Of a stretch of 64,000 nucleotides of DNA, positions 17,067-25,750 are shown piece by piece (the stretch's first letter is position 1; each line of letters begins with the position of its first letter). Both the position numbers and the translations under genes were made by a program. This stretch comes from Paenibacillus sp. Root444D2 (GTDB lineage: Bacteria; Bacillota; Bacilli; Paenibacillales; NBRC-103111): positions 991,173 through 1,055,172 of the forward strand of contig NZ_LMEO01000045.1 in the NCBI RefSeq assembly GCF_001426375.1. The letters are read 5' to 3'. Under the pieces are notes generated by a model, which was not told the DNA's origin, ran no database searches, and saw only the letters and a list, made by a program, of their open reading frames with translations.

Positions 17067-18080
17067 TTATTGCGTTAAGTCACGTACGGTTTCTCGTTCA
17101 ACAATCCAATGAGCCATATAGGTTCGCAGTTCTTCTAAAGATTCACCATTAATCAAACGGTCAAGTTTGCGTACAGCTAGTTCTCCCATTTCATACAAAG
17201 GCTGTGCGACTGTTGTCAATTTAGGGAAACACATGCCCGCGATTCTCGTATTGTCAAAGCCAATAACTGAAATCTCATCAGGCACTTTAATCTTATGCTC
17301 ATGAAAGTAAGATATGCACCCGAGTGCTCTCTCATCACTTGTGGCAAACAATGCCGTCATTTCCGGAAATTTCTTGTGCAGCCTTCTGACAGCTTCGTAC
17401 CCATCATTAAAATGGTAGTTCCCATACTCGATACATCTCTCTGGGTCAAGATCAATACCATGCGTCCTCAATGCTCGAAGAAACCCTTGAATCCTCGGCA
17501 GCCCAGAGATTGGATCCAGCATAGACCCGCTGATCATACCGATTCGATGGTGCCCTTTGTGAATCAGATATTCTGCTGCATCGAAAGCAGCTTGCTCATC
17601 ATTTACTTTCACTGAAGGAATATTATATTCCAAGCTATGGGTAGCAGCAAGAACAATGGGGACACCCAATTGCTTGAAGACTTCGTAGCTGTCAGGAAAG
17701 ATAGGCTCACTGGTAAAAATGATTCCGTCGATCTGCTTTTCACTCAATACCTTTAAACTAGATTGCCTGCGATCTTGATTATTATCTGTATTGCAAATAA
17801 TCAAATTATTGCCGCTCTCATGCGCGGCATCCTCCATACCTTTAATTAACTCGGCATAAAACAAGTTGGAAATATCAGGTATCAGCACGCCTAAAGTTTG
17901 CGTTCGCTTGTGAATTAATCCGCGGGCTAACGCATTTGGCGTGTAATTCAAACGTTCAATCGCCTCTAATATTTTATCGCGCTTGTCTCTTGTGACAATA
18001 TCAGGATTATTCATGACTCTTGAAACGGTACTTATAGAAACGTTGGCCATTTTAGCTACATCTTTAATCGTTGATTTCAT
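17067..18080 (-). CDS. LacI family transcriptional regulator of the sulfatase operon
   Basis: 337 residues from ATG 18080 (AGGTGA 5 nt upstream). The N-terminal headpiece TIKDVAKMANVSISTVSRVM is a standard LacI helix-turn-helix with hinge, followed by a periplasmic-binding-protein-like effector domain (TLGVLIPDISNLFYAELIKG). Matching palindromes lie before its own gene and before the binding-protein gene, so it probably represses both until a sulfated sugar (inferred) is present. Confidence 0.88.
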   Translation of the reverse strand: MKSTIKDVAKMANVSISTVSRVMNNPDIVTRDKRDKILEAIERLNYTPNALARGLIHKRTQTLGVLIPDISNLFYAELIKGMEDAAHESGNNLIICNTDNNQDRRQSSLKVLSEKQIDGIIFTSEPIFPDSYEVFKQLGVPIVLAATHSLEYNIPSVKVNDEQAAFDAAEYLIHKGHHRIGMISGSMLDPISGLPRIQGFLRALRTHGIDLDPERCIEYGNYHFNDGYEAVRRLHKKFPEMTALFATSDERALGCISYFHEHKIKVPDEISVIGFDNTRIAGMCFPKLTTVAQPLYEMGELAVRKLDRLINGESLEELRTYMAHWIVERETVRDLTQ

Positions 18081-18103
18081 CTCATTCACCTGTCATTCTA
18101 TTG

Positions 18104-18117
18104 TGAAAAGCTTTTCA
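18104..18117. promoter_or_regulatory. LacI-type operator, autoregulatory site
   Basis: TGAAAAGCTTTTCA, identical in its core to the site at 16999-17018, 24 nt upstream of the lacI-family start. Confidence 0.8.
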
Positions 18118-18324
18118 TATTCATCATATCAAAGCTATCCGGATTGTTCCACAACGAATCTCCAAGTGATAGTCATTAAGATAAAAGCAAATCTTATACC
18201 TAGTATTATACTCGGTTTAATATGTTTTTCAAGAGGTATGTAATAAATTTGTATATGACGTGTCTGCCGCACCTTTTATTAAATATTGTATTCCAATGAA
18301 TCTTGAAGCTGACCAGAGGCTTCC

Positions 18325-19524
18325 TCAACCAGGCAACCTCTGGTCAACTTGCTTAGAATCAACCATCTTCATCATCAAGGCGGCTCCAAGAAGTGTAACA
18401 CCAGTAATGAGAAAGACGAATTGGATACCGATCCAACCACCGAGCACACCGCCAAGCAAAGGACCAACCACAATACCGAACTGACTCGACGATTGGTTCA
18501 GGCTCACAGCCCTTCCGCGGAAATCCGCCTCTGTATATTTGACGATAAGCACATTCAACGCTGGGTAAACGGCTGCAAAAAACAGTCCATAACTGAAACG
18601 CAGGATGCCAAAGCCGACAAGGTGATGAACGCCGAGCTGCAGCAGATTGCCTATACCTCCACCTAATAACCCAAAGAAAAGTATTTTCTCATAGCCGATT
18701 CGACCGCCAATGATCCCCCAGCGAGGACCCATGATAACTGTGGCAACACCTACTGCTGAGAAAACAATGCCTGAGCTGAGCGAAGCGTTGTTTATACTGC
18801 CTCCAATTTGCCCCACATAGATCGTCAGCAGAGGCTCCAAAATCATGACCGAAGTCGAGACTAGTAATGTTAGCCCAAATATCCGCATCAATCGTGTGTT
18901 ATCGGCAGCTTGTTTAAGATCCTTGATGACACTGGTACGAGCCCCATTTTGCCGCTCGTGGACCTCTTTAACACCCACTAGGACGATGAAAGCGGAAACT
19001 AACGTAATGATGCCCGATGCCACGAAACACGCCCGCAATCCCATCCAATGACTAAGAATACCTCCCGCGAGCGGTCCAAGAATTCCCCCGGCTGCTGACG
19101 CCGTTGATATGATGCCAAGTGCGTAACCAACGTGCTTCTCCGGTGTATTCGTGCCAACTAAAGCGATGGAAGCGGGACTAAAGCCTGCCATAAGTCCTTG
19201 AAAAATCCGAACAAGAATGAAAGTAAAAGGATCATGAACAAAAAAGTTGGCGAAATGTGCCACACTTAAACCAATGCCTGAGCGAACAAGCATAGGCTTC
19301 CGCCCATATTTATCGGCGAGCGATCCCCAAAAGGGCGCACACAAACCACTAATCAGAAAGCTGATCGAAATGGAAACGCCCGACCAAGCTTCCAGACCGC
19401 TTTGAATCCCTAGGTCATTTTGCAAAAAAATAGGAAAAAAGGGCACCGAAAGAGTAAAGGCCATGTGGTTAAAAAATAACCCCAGCCATAACATATAAAG
19501 ATTGCGTTTCCAGTAGCGTTCCAA
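18325..19524 (-). CDS. MFS transporter (DHA1 drug-efflux type)
   Basis: 399 residues, twelve membrane segments. GSLADKYGRKPMLVRSG is the signature between segments 2 and 3, and the second half has RWGIIGGRIGYEK. It starts at a TTG (19522-19524) with GGTGATG about 5 nt upstream; no better ATG exists nearby. It is the last gene of the peptide-transporter run, so it could export a product of the hydrolases encoded upstream. Confidence 0.8.
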   Translation of the reverse strand: MERYWKRNLYMLWLGLFFNHMAFTLSVPFFPIFLQNDLGIQSGLEAWSGVSISISFLISGLCAPFWGSLADKYGRKPMLVRSGIGLSVAHFANFFVHDPFTFILVRIFQGLMAGFSPASIALVGTNTPEKHVGYALGIISTASAAGGILGPLAGGILSHWMGLRACFVASGIITLVSAFIVLVGVKEVHERQNGARTSVIKDLKQAADNTRLMRIFGLTLLVSTSVMILEPLLTIYVGQIGGSINNASLSSGIVFSAVGVATVIMGPRWGIIGGRIGYEKILFFGLLGGGIGNLLQLGVHHLVGFGILRFSYGLFFAAVYPALNVLIVKYTEADFRGRAVSLNQSSSQFGIVVGPLLGGVLGGWIGIQFVFLITGVTLLGAALMMKMVDSKQVDQRLPG

Positions 19525-19544
19525 GCTGTCATCACCTTTTTCCG

Positions 19545-20282
19545 TTATTTTCGCGCTCTACCTTCGGCCCATTCTTTACTCTTAGTAATCAATTCTTGAA
19601 AAAGCTTTTGCGTCAATTCGTCAGTCTCAAACATCGATTCCGGATGCCATTGTACACCGACAGCAAATGTTAGACGCGGATTCTCAACCGCTTCCACCAC
19701 GCCGTCCGGAGAGCTTGCGGCTACAACCAAATCAGTGCCAATTGTGCGAAGCGCCTGATGATGAAGACTGTTGACACGAACCTTATTTTGCCCAAAAATC
19801 CGCTCCAAATAGCTATTTGCAGTAATAGTGACTGAATGAGAATCCTTTTCTCTAGCTATTCCTCGCTGCACATGCGCAAGCGAATCTGTAAATTGACTTG
19901 GCAGATCTTGATAGAGCGTGCCGCCTAGTGCTACATTCAGCACTTGCACACCACGGCAAATAGCCAACAGCGGTTTATCGGCTTCCAACGTATAACGTAT
20001 GGCCTCCAGTTCAATGCGGTCGCGTTCAGGGAAGGTCGTGCCGAGCTCTGGAACCGGCTCCTCTCCATATGCGGAAGGATCTATATCCTCGCCCCCGGTG
20101 AAAATCACTCCGTCGCATAGATCGATTAATTGCTTGAACGTTTCCTCCGATGTAAGAGGAAGTACAATAGGCAGACCTCCGCTTGCATCGACGGATCGGT
20201 GGTAGTCCTTATGAACGTATGCGCCTTCGCTATATTCGTGCAGTTTGACAATCGTACTTGTTATTCCAATGGTAGGTTTCAT
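19545..20282 (-). CDS. Gamma-glutamyl-gamma-aminobutyrate hydrolase-like protein (peptidase C26, PuuD type)
   Basis: A 245-residue class-I glutamine-amidotransferase fold. The nucleophile Cys is in PLLAICRGVQVLNVALGG near residue 110; the His-Glu pair is in VGVQWHPESM near the C-terminus. Such enzymes cleave gamma-glutamyl amides in the cytoplasm. AGAGGAGAAGGCA precedes the ATG. Located after a peptide ABC system and an M20 hydrolase, it may trim gamma-glutamyl or glutathione-type conjugates, a common source of organic sulfur; this is an inference. Confidence 0.8.
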   Translation of the reverse strand: MKPTIGITSTIVKLHEYSEGAYVHKDYHRSVDASGGLPIVLPLTSEETFKQLIDLCDGVIFTGGEDIDPSAYGEEPVPELGTTFPERDRIELEAIRYTLEADKPLLAICRGVQVLNVALGGTLYQDLPSQFTDSLAHVQRGIAREKDSHSVTITANSYLERIFGQNKVRVNSLHHQALRTIGTDLVVAASSPDGVVEAVENPRLTFAVGVQWHPESMFETDELTQKLFQELITKSKEWAEGRARK

Positions 20283-20312
20283 TGCCTTCTCCTCTTCCTA
20301 TGTTCCAAAAAT

Positions 20313-20352
20313 GAGAAAACCCCATCCTTTGCAGCAAATGGATGGAGCTTCA
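20313..20352 (-). terminator. Hairpin between the dppC-like and C26 genes
   Basis: Minus strand: CCATCCATTTG and CAAAGGATGG around a short loop, followed by GGTTTTC. It is a possible partial terminator within the operon. Confidence 0.55.
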
Positions 20353-20361
20353 TCTTCTTGC

Positions 20362-21276
20362 TTATTGCCGGGAATCCAGCGCGTCACGCAAGCCATCCCC
20401 CACAAAATTAATCGCAAGCACGGTAATCAAAATCATGGCTCCCGGCGGGACCCAAAGCCAGGGCTGATCCGTCAGCACAGTCAAGGATTGTGCATCCGTC
20501 AGCATGTTGCCCCAGCTTGCCGTAGGCGGCTGGACACCCATCCCGAGGAAGCTGAGTCCAGCTTCGCTCATAATGGCCGAGGCAATGCCGAACGTTGCAT
20601 TGACGATAATAGGGCCGATCGCATTCGGGAATATATGCTGAAACAAAATACGCGGTGTGCTCAGTCCGAGCGCCACACCCGCCTTGACATAATCGAGCTG
20701 CTTAATAGCTAGCACACTGCCCCGGACCAATCGTGCGACGCCCGGCCATGAGAACAGGGCAAGCACGAGTATGATGGTCGTCATATTCGAGCCAAGAACA
20801 CTGATGATGACCAGGATGACCATCAGAAACGGAAAAGCCATGAACATGTCCGTAATCCGCATGACGGCCATATCCAGCCATCCACCGAAATAGGCGGAAA
20901 CAATGCCAATCAACGTGCCGAAGGTCACATAAAGAGCTACTGTTACAAAACCGACAATCAGCGAAATTCTCGTTGCGTAAATGAGACGACTCACCACGTC
21001 CCGCCCGACCTGATCGGTTCCCAGCCAATGCTTAGCCGATGGCGCCGCAGAGAAGATGCCTGTTACCTCTTTTGGATCATTGGGGGCGAGCAGCGGAGCC
21101 AGAAGTGCAACAAGAATGAGCAGCACGGTGACGATCAGTCCCGCTAAGGCCAGCTTGTGCCGGATGAATCGGCTCCAGACCTGACGGATCACGTTATCTG
21201 CGGCATGGTCATCCAAGGTTTCGACGAAAGCCTGCTGCAAATGACCGTTGTTTAGTTGATATTCGGATAAGGCCAC
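20362..21276 (-). CDS. Peptide/nickel ABC transporter permease (DppC type)
   Basis: 304 residues from GTG 21276 (AGAGG 8 nt upstream). It has the OppC N-terminal segment and HWLGTDQVGRDVVSRLIYATR, typical of DppC/OppC. The EAA-like loop GVALGLSTPRILFQHIFPNA and LSFLGMGVQPPTASWG follow. It forms the membrane channel with the DppB-type permease encoded immediately upstream. Confidence 0.88.
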   Translation of the reverse strand: MALSEYQLNNGHLQQAFVETLDDHAADNVIRQVWSRFIRHKLALAGLIVTVLLILVALLAPLLAPNDPKEVTGIFSAAPSAKHWLGTDQVGRDVVSRLIYATRISLIVGFVTVALYVTFGTLIGIVSAYFGGWLDMAVMRITDMFMAFPFLMVILVIISVLGSNMTTIILVLALFSWPGVARLVRGSVLAIKQLDYVKAGVALGLSTPRILFQHIFPNAIGPIIVNATFGIASAIMSEAGLSFLGMGVQPPTASWGNMLTDAQSLTVLTDQPWLWVPPGAMILITVLAINFVGDGLRDALDSRQ

Positions 21277-21292
21277 GCCTTTCACCTCTGGA

Positions 21293-22243
21293 TTAGTTGT
21301 AGTTGATACGCGGATCTGCAGCCGAGTAGAGAAGGTCGGTGAGCAAATTCGTCACGAGCACGATAAAAGCAGCCACAAGATTCAATCCCATCAAGGTCGG
21401 ATAATCTCTGGAGAGGATGGATTGAATGGTAAGTTGGCCAATACCGGGCCACTGAAAAATTTGCTCAATCAGGATGCTGCCTCCAAGCAGCAGCGGGATC
21501 TCCATCCCGACCACCGTAATGATCGGTATAAGCGCGTTACGCAGAGCATGCTTATTCGTCACAATGAACGGGTGAAGCCCTTTGGATTGAGCCGTGCGCA
21601 GGTAATCCTGCTTCAATACGTCGAGCATGCTGGCACGCACATACCTCACCTTTTTCCCCGCTATGACGATTCCCAGAATGAAAACCGGAAGAATCATATG
21701 GCTAATGCGATCCCAGACTCCACCTGGACCTCCAAGAGTGATCATCCCGCCTGTTGGCAGCCATTTGAACTGAACAGCAAACAAATAAATAAGACCAAGT
21801 CCTAGAAAAAACTGTGGAATGGACGTACCGATAAAGGACAATCCCGTCATGATATAGTCGAACTTTGTATTTTGCTTAACCGCGCTTATGATGCCAATAG
21901 GAATGGCAATGAAAAGTCCGAACAAAAGCGCAGTAGAAGCAAGCAGCAAAGTGGGGCCCAGTCTTTCACCAATCATCTTCGTCACTGGCGCATAGGAACT
22001 GAAGGAGTAGCCAAGCTGACCGTGGAACAAATTCAAGAGCCATTTGAAGTACTGAAGGAGAAATGGATCGTTAAGTCCGAGCAATTCCTTTCTCAAGTCC
22101 AACAGTTCCTTTGGCGTATTCGGATCGATGAACATCTCCACGGGGTTCCCCGGCGCTAATTTAATAATGAAGAAATTAATAATCGTGATTCCAAGTAACA
22201 CGGGTATGGCAATAAGCACACGCCGAACGATGTAGTGAAGGAT
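21293..22243 (-). CDS. Peptide/nickel ABC transporter permease (DppB type) with apparent AUC start
   Basis: A 316-residue DppB homologue: conserved N-terminus HYIVRRVLIAIPVLLGITII, then APGNPVEMF, and LGGSILIEQIFQWPGIGQL. The usual start (ATG before LRYIVRR-type sequence) corresponds here to ATC at 22241-22243, with GGGGGAG 5 nt upstream. The first conventional start is a GTG 24 nt further in, which would delete the first conserved residues and has no ribosome site. Either AUC is used as a weak start or a point mutation has damaged initiation. Confidence 0.75.
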   Translation of the reverse strand: MLHYIVRRVLIAIPVLLGITIINFFIIKLAPGNPVEMFIDPNTPKELLDLRKELLGLNDPFLLQYFKWLLNLFHGQLGYSFSSYAPVTKMIGERLGPTLLLASTALLFGLFIAIPIGIISAVKQNTKFDYIMTGLSFIGTSIPQFFLGLGLIYLFAVQFKWLPTGGMITLGGPGGVWDRISHMILPVFILGIVIAGKKVRYVRASMLDVLKQDYLRTAQSKGLHPFIVTNKHALRNALIPIITVVGMEIPLLLGGSILIEQIFQWPGIGQLTIQSILSRDYPTLMGLNLVAAFIVLVTNLLTDLLYSAADPRINYN

Positions 22244-22267
22244 CGTAACTCCCCCTTCTCAAGCATT

Positions 22268-23242
22268 CTAGTTTATTGGAAAATGGCAAGCAACCCCATG
22301 TCCTCCGCCAGTAAGTGGCGGCTCCTCCTGCCGGCATCGCTCCTGCACGTAAGGGCAGCGGGTATGGAATCGGCACCCTTGCGGAGGATTAGCGGGACTC
22401 GGCACATCCCCTTGAATAATGATCCGCTTACTTGAACGCAGCGTCGGGTCAGGCGCAGGATAAGCACCCAGCAATATTTGTGTATACGGATGTTTCGGAA
22501 GCTTGAATAGTTCTTCCTTATCTCCAATCTCAACGATTTTGCCCAAGTACATGACGGCGATCCGCGTACTGATATACTTGACGGCTCCGATACCATGAGC
22601 AATGAACAAATAGGTTAGGTTTAACTCTTTTTGTAAATCCGCTAGCAAATTAAGAATTTGCGCTTGGATGGAAACATCAAGTGCCGACACCGGTTCGTCG
22701 CACACGATCAGCTTGGGCTCGAAAGAAATAGCCCGCGCGATGCCAATACGTTGGCGCTGACCGCCGGAAAACTCATGCGGGTACCTATTTTTGTAGGCGC
22801 GAGGGAGACCGACCATATCTAGCAGCCGATCCACCTTGCCTTGCACTTCATTCCGCTGGACCAAGCGGTGCGCAATGAACGGTTCGGCTAAAATATCATT
22901 GATCCGTTTGCGTGGATTAAGCGACGAATACGGGTCTTGAAAGATGATTTGCAGCTTGGTGCGAATGGGCTTCAGTTCTTTTTGCGTACTGTGGGTGATG
23001 TCTTTGTTTTGGAAAAGGATACGCCCCTCAAACGGATTTTCAAGCCGTACAATCGAACGTCCGATTGTTGATTTGCCACAGCCTGATTCGCCGACAAGCC
23101 CGACAGTTTCGCCTTCGTAGATGTTCAGACTAATGTCGTCGACCGCTTTGACGTAACCGACAGTGCGCGACACGATGCCTTTTCTAATAGGATAATACGT
23201 TTTTAAACGATCGATTTGCAGCAGTGGCGGATTTATGGTCAT
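22268..23242 (-). CDS. Oligopeptide ABC transporter ATPase (OppF type)
   Basis: 324 residues: Walker A GESGCGKST, signature FSGGQRQRIGIARAI, Walker B LIVCDEPVSALD, and the C-terminal oligopeptide-transporter extension with the Fe-S-type Cys cluster CRFHTRCPYVQERC. The start at 23242 has AGGAGG and overlaps the oppD-like stop by 4 nt (ATGA), showing translational coupling. Confidence 0.9.
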   Translation of the reverse strand: MTINPPLLQIDRLKTYYPIRKGIVSRTVGYVKAVDDISLNIYEGETVGLVGESGCGKSTIGRSIVRLENPFEGRILFQNKDITHSTQKELKPIRTKLQIIFQDPYSSLNPRKRINDILAEPFIAHRLVQRNEVQGKVDRLLDMVGLPRAYKNRYPHEFSGGQRQRIGIARAISFEPKLIVCDEPVSALDVSIQAQILNLLADLQKELNLTYLFIAHGIGAVKYISTRIAVMYLGKIVEIGDKEELFKLPKHPYTQILLGAYPAPDPTLRSSKRIIIQGDVPSPANPPQGCRFHTRCPYVQERCRQEEPPLTGGGHGVACHFPIN

Positions 23243-24249
23243 ATTCCGACCTCCTGAAGCTGGGGAAGTTTGGACAGCACTGCTTGCTCCTGGGTGACCC
23301 AGCATCTCACCTGATGATCAGGTCCTACGGCTTTGAGCATAGGCTGTTCTTGCCGGCAAAGCTCCGTCGCCCAGACGCAGCGGGTGTGAAAACGACAGCC
23401 TTTCGGCATACGCTGAATGGACGGGACGGCTCCGGGAATCGCTGTGAGACGATTGCTGTCTCCCTCTACTCGCGGTATGGAGTTCAGCAGTCCTTGCGTG
23501 TACGGATGCAGCGGTTCGCGAAATAACGTGAACACATCTGCCTCTTCCACGATTTGACCCGCATACATAACAACGACTTTGTCTGCCATCTCTGCTACGA
23601 CGCCCAGATCGTGCGTAATTAGCATAATCGCAGCGCCGCTTTCTTCACGAAGATCCTTCATCAGCTCCAGAATCTGCGCTTGGATCGTCACATCGAGTGC
23701 CGTCGTAGGTTCGTCGGCTATGAGCAGCTTCGGCTTACACGATAGCGCCATCGCAATCATGATGCGCTGGCGCATCCCGCCAGACAACGTATGGGGATAT
23801 ACGTTCATGATCGCTTCGGCCTGGGGAAGGCCGACCTTGCGCAGCATGTCGATTGCGTAAGCTTTCGCTTCCTTGCGTGACAGGCTCGTATGCTGCCGGA
23901 TCGTCTCCAGCAATTGATTCCCAATCGTAAAGACAGGGTTTAGTGAGCTCATCGGCTCCTGAAAAATCATCGAGATGTCCTTGCCCCGTAAGCGGCGAAG
24001 CTCGGATTCAGACCATGTAACTAAATCAGAGCCATTGAAGCGGATTTCTCCCTGCTTGATTCGCCCATTCTGGCCAAGTAGTCTCATGATCGACAACGAC
24101 GTTACGCTCTTGCCGCAGCCGGATTCGCCAACAATCCCGATCGTTTCTCCAGGTCTAAGCTTGAAACTAATCTCATCCACCGAAGTCACTTCTTCCTGCC
24201 CCGTCCAAAAGACGGTTTGAAGCCGGTCAACTTCCAGTAAATACGTCAT
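23239..24249 (-). CDS. Oligopeptide ABC transporter ATPase (OppD type)
   Basis: 336 residues: Walker A GESGCGKSV, signature LSGGMRQRIMIAMAL, Walker B LLIADEPTTALDVTIQ, and the C-terminal CRFHTRCVWATELC cluster. It powers the transporter with the OppF-type partner. It lies 70 nt after the M20 hydrolase gene, separated by a strong palindrome. Confidence 0.9.
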   Translation of the reverse strand: MTYLLEVDRLQTVFWTGQEEVTSVDEISFKLRPGETIGIVGESGCGKSVTSLSIMRLLGQNGRIKQGEIRFNGSDLVTWSESELRRLRGKDISMIFQEPMSSLNPVFTIGNQLLETIRQHTSLSRKEAKAYAIDMLRKVGLPQAEAIMNVYPHTLSGGMRQRIMIAMALSCKPKLLIADEPTTALDVTIQAQILELMKDLREESGAAIMLITHDLGVVAEMADKVVVMYAGQIVEEADVFTLFREPLHPYTQGLLNSIPRVEGDSNRLTAIPGAVPSIQRMPKGCRFHTRCVWATELCRQEQPMLKAVGPDHQVRCWVTQEQAVLSKLPQLQEVGI

Positions 24250-24297
24250 GTTTTCACACCGTCTTTTCTATTGGAATGGGCAATGACAACGCATGGC

Positions 24298-24317
24298 GTG
24301 TGGGGATATCCCCACAC
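24298..24317. repeat. Perfect 20-bp palindrome between the M20 and oppD-like genes
   Basis: GTGTGGGGATATCCCCACAC begins right after the M20 hydrolase stop. As RNA it gives an 8-bp GC-rich stem with an AUAU loop and no T-run, so it is more likely an mRNA-stabilising or processing hairpin than a terminator. Confidence 0.6.
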
Positions 24318-25730
24318 CTAAACAAGAACTGGTGCCTGTACGTCATTGGGAATGGCCGGTATGTAAGGCTTGCCTTGCGTTGACCGGAGAAACTCAGCTC
24401 TCGCCTGCGACAGCAAGTTCCCACCGTCGGTCAATAGATCGTAAGTGGATAGTGCCAACAGCTTGGCGGCATGATGCATACCCTTCAGTCCGATTGGCGA
24501 GCCGAAAGCAGCAGTTGCCTGCCAGGTATGCACCTGAACGCCAAATGGCGCGCAGGTGGTCGTGATTTGCCCGATTGGCGTAATCCACGAGACATCGCCC
24601 ACATCGGTTGAGCCGCCGCCCGTGATTTTGGTGGTTGGCTGGTAATTGACGAATGAGGTAGGCAGCAGGTCACTTTCTGCCAAGCCCAGCTCATGCCTCC
24701 GCTTCTCCGCGTACTGCTGCAAGGAAGGATCTAGCGATGCTGCCAGAGAAGCTGCCAATTTGTGATCTTCTTCCGTAAATACCAACGGTCCTGCTTCATC
24801 CTTTTGACTAAAAAGAAGCTCGTTCAGCGTATTGTTCACGTTAAGATCATAAGCGCCGGCTTTGATCTCCCAAGTTACCCCCGTTTCTGTCATGAGTGCC
24901 CCGCCCTGTGCAATCTTGATCAAGCGCTCAAGCAGTTCATCGACATGCGCCCGATTGGCTCCACGGAGGTAGTACCAGACACTAGCTTTATCAGGAACCA
25001 CGTTGGGTGCAACCCCGCCATTCGTGATCGTATAATGAATACGGGAGCCGTCGACCACGTGCTCGCGCAAATAGTTCGCCCCGATATTCGTCAGTTCCAC
25101 GGCATCCAGCGCACTGCGCCCCAAGTGCGGGGCTGCACCGGCGTGAGCCGCTCGGCCTTTGAAGAAAAACTCAACGGAAGTGAGTGCTGAACTTGGCATG
25201 TTCCATGGCGTATTGGAATTGCCGGGGTGCCACGTTAACGCAGCATCCAAATCATCGAATACACCCGCTCGAGCCATGAACGTTTTGCCGGAAAGCACTT
25301 CTTCTGCGGGGCAGCCGTAATAACGGATTGTTCCAGGCAATCGCTCCTCATCGATGCGCTGCTTGAGTGCGATGACCGCCTCTACGCCTGCCGTGCCGAG
25401 TAGATTGTGCCCGCAGCCGTGCCCGGGGCCGTTCGGCGTTACAGCATCTCGTACCGGGCTTACTTTCTGCGATAATCCCGGCAGAGCGTCGAACTCGCCC
25501 AAGATGCCGATAATCGGCTTGCCGGAGCCATACTCTGCCACGAATGCCGTCGGCACGCTTCCTACGCCGGAAACGACGGAAAACCCGGCCTCCTGCAGCA
25601 CGGAGATTTGCAGCTTAGAGGCGAATGCTTCCGTGTACGCGACCTCGGGATGCTCCCATATTTGCAGCGCCTGATCTTCATAAGTCTTCTTGTTCTCGTC
25701 CAGCCATTCAACCAATTGCTTCTTCCCCAT
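24318..25730 (-). CDS. M20 family amidohydrolase (AbgB-like)
   Basis: 470 residues. Metal-site motifs include ILGEFDALPGLSQ, GPGHGCGHNLLGTAG, GCPAEEVLSGK and KGRAAHAGAAPHLGRSALDA, with HHAAK near the C-terminus. The length and motifs fit the p-aminobenzoyl-glutamate hydrolase subunit B group, which cleaves amide bonds of aminoacyl conjugates. In the operon it follows the binding protein. A role like YxeP, removing an acetyl group from an S-conjugated cysteine, is possible given the GNAT and LLM genes upstream. The ATG at 25730 has GAGGTGA 8 nt before it. Confidence 0.82.
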   Translation of the reverse strand: MGKKQLVEWLDENKKTYEDQALQIWEHPEVAYTEAFASKLQISVLQEAGFSVVSGVGSVPTAFVAEYGSGKPIIGILGEFDALPGLSQKVSPVRDAVTPNGPGHGCGHNLLGTAGVEAVIALKQRIDEERLPGTIRYYGCPAEEVLSGKTFMARAGVFDDLDAALTWHPGNSNTPWNMPSSALTSVEFFFKGRAAHAGAAPHLGRSALDAVELTNIGANYLREHVVDGSRIHYTITNGGVAPNVVPDKASVWYYLRGANRAHVDELLERLIKIAQGGALMTETGVTWEIKAGAYDLNVNNTLNELLFSQKDEAGPLVFTEEDHKLAASLAASLDPSLQQYAEKRRHELGLAESDLLPTSFVNYQPTTKITGGGSTDVGDVSWITPIGQITTTCAPFGVQVHTWQATAAFGSPIGLKGMHHAAKLLALSTYDLLTDGGNLLSQARAEFLRSTQGKPYIPAIPNDVQAPVLV

Positions 25731-25750
25731 GGGCATTCACCTCTACATCT

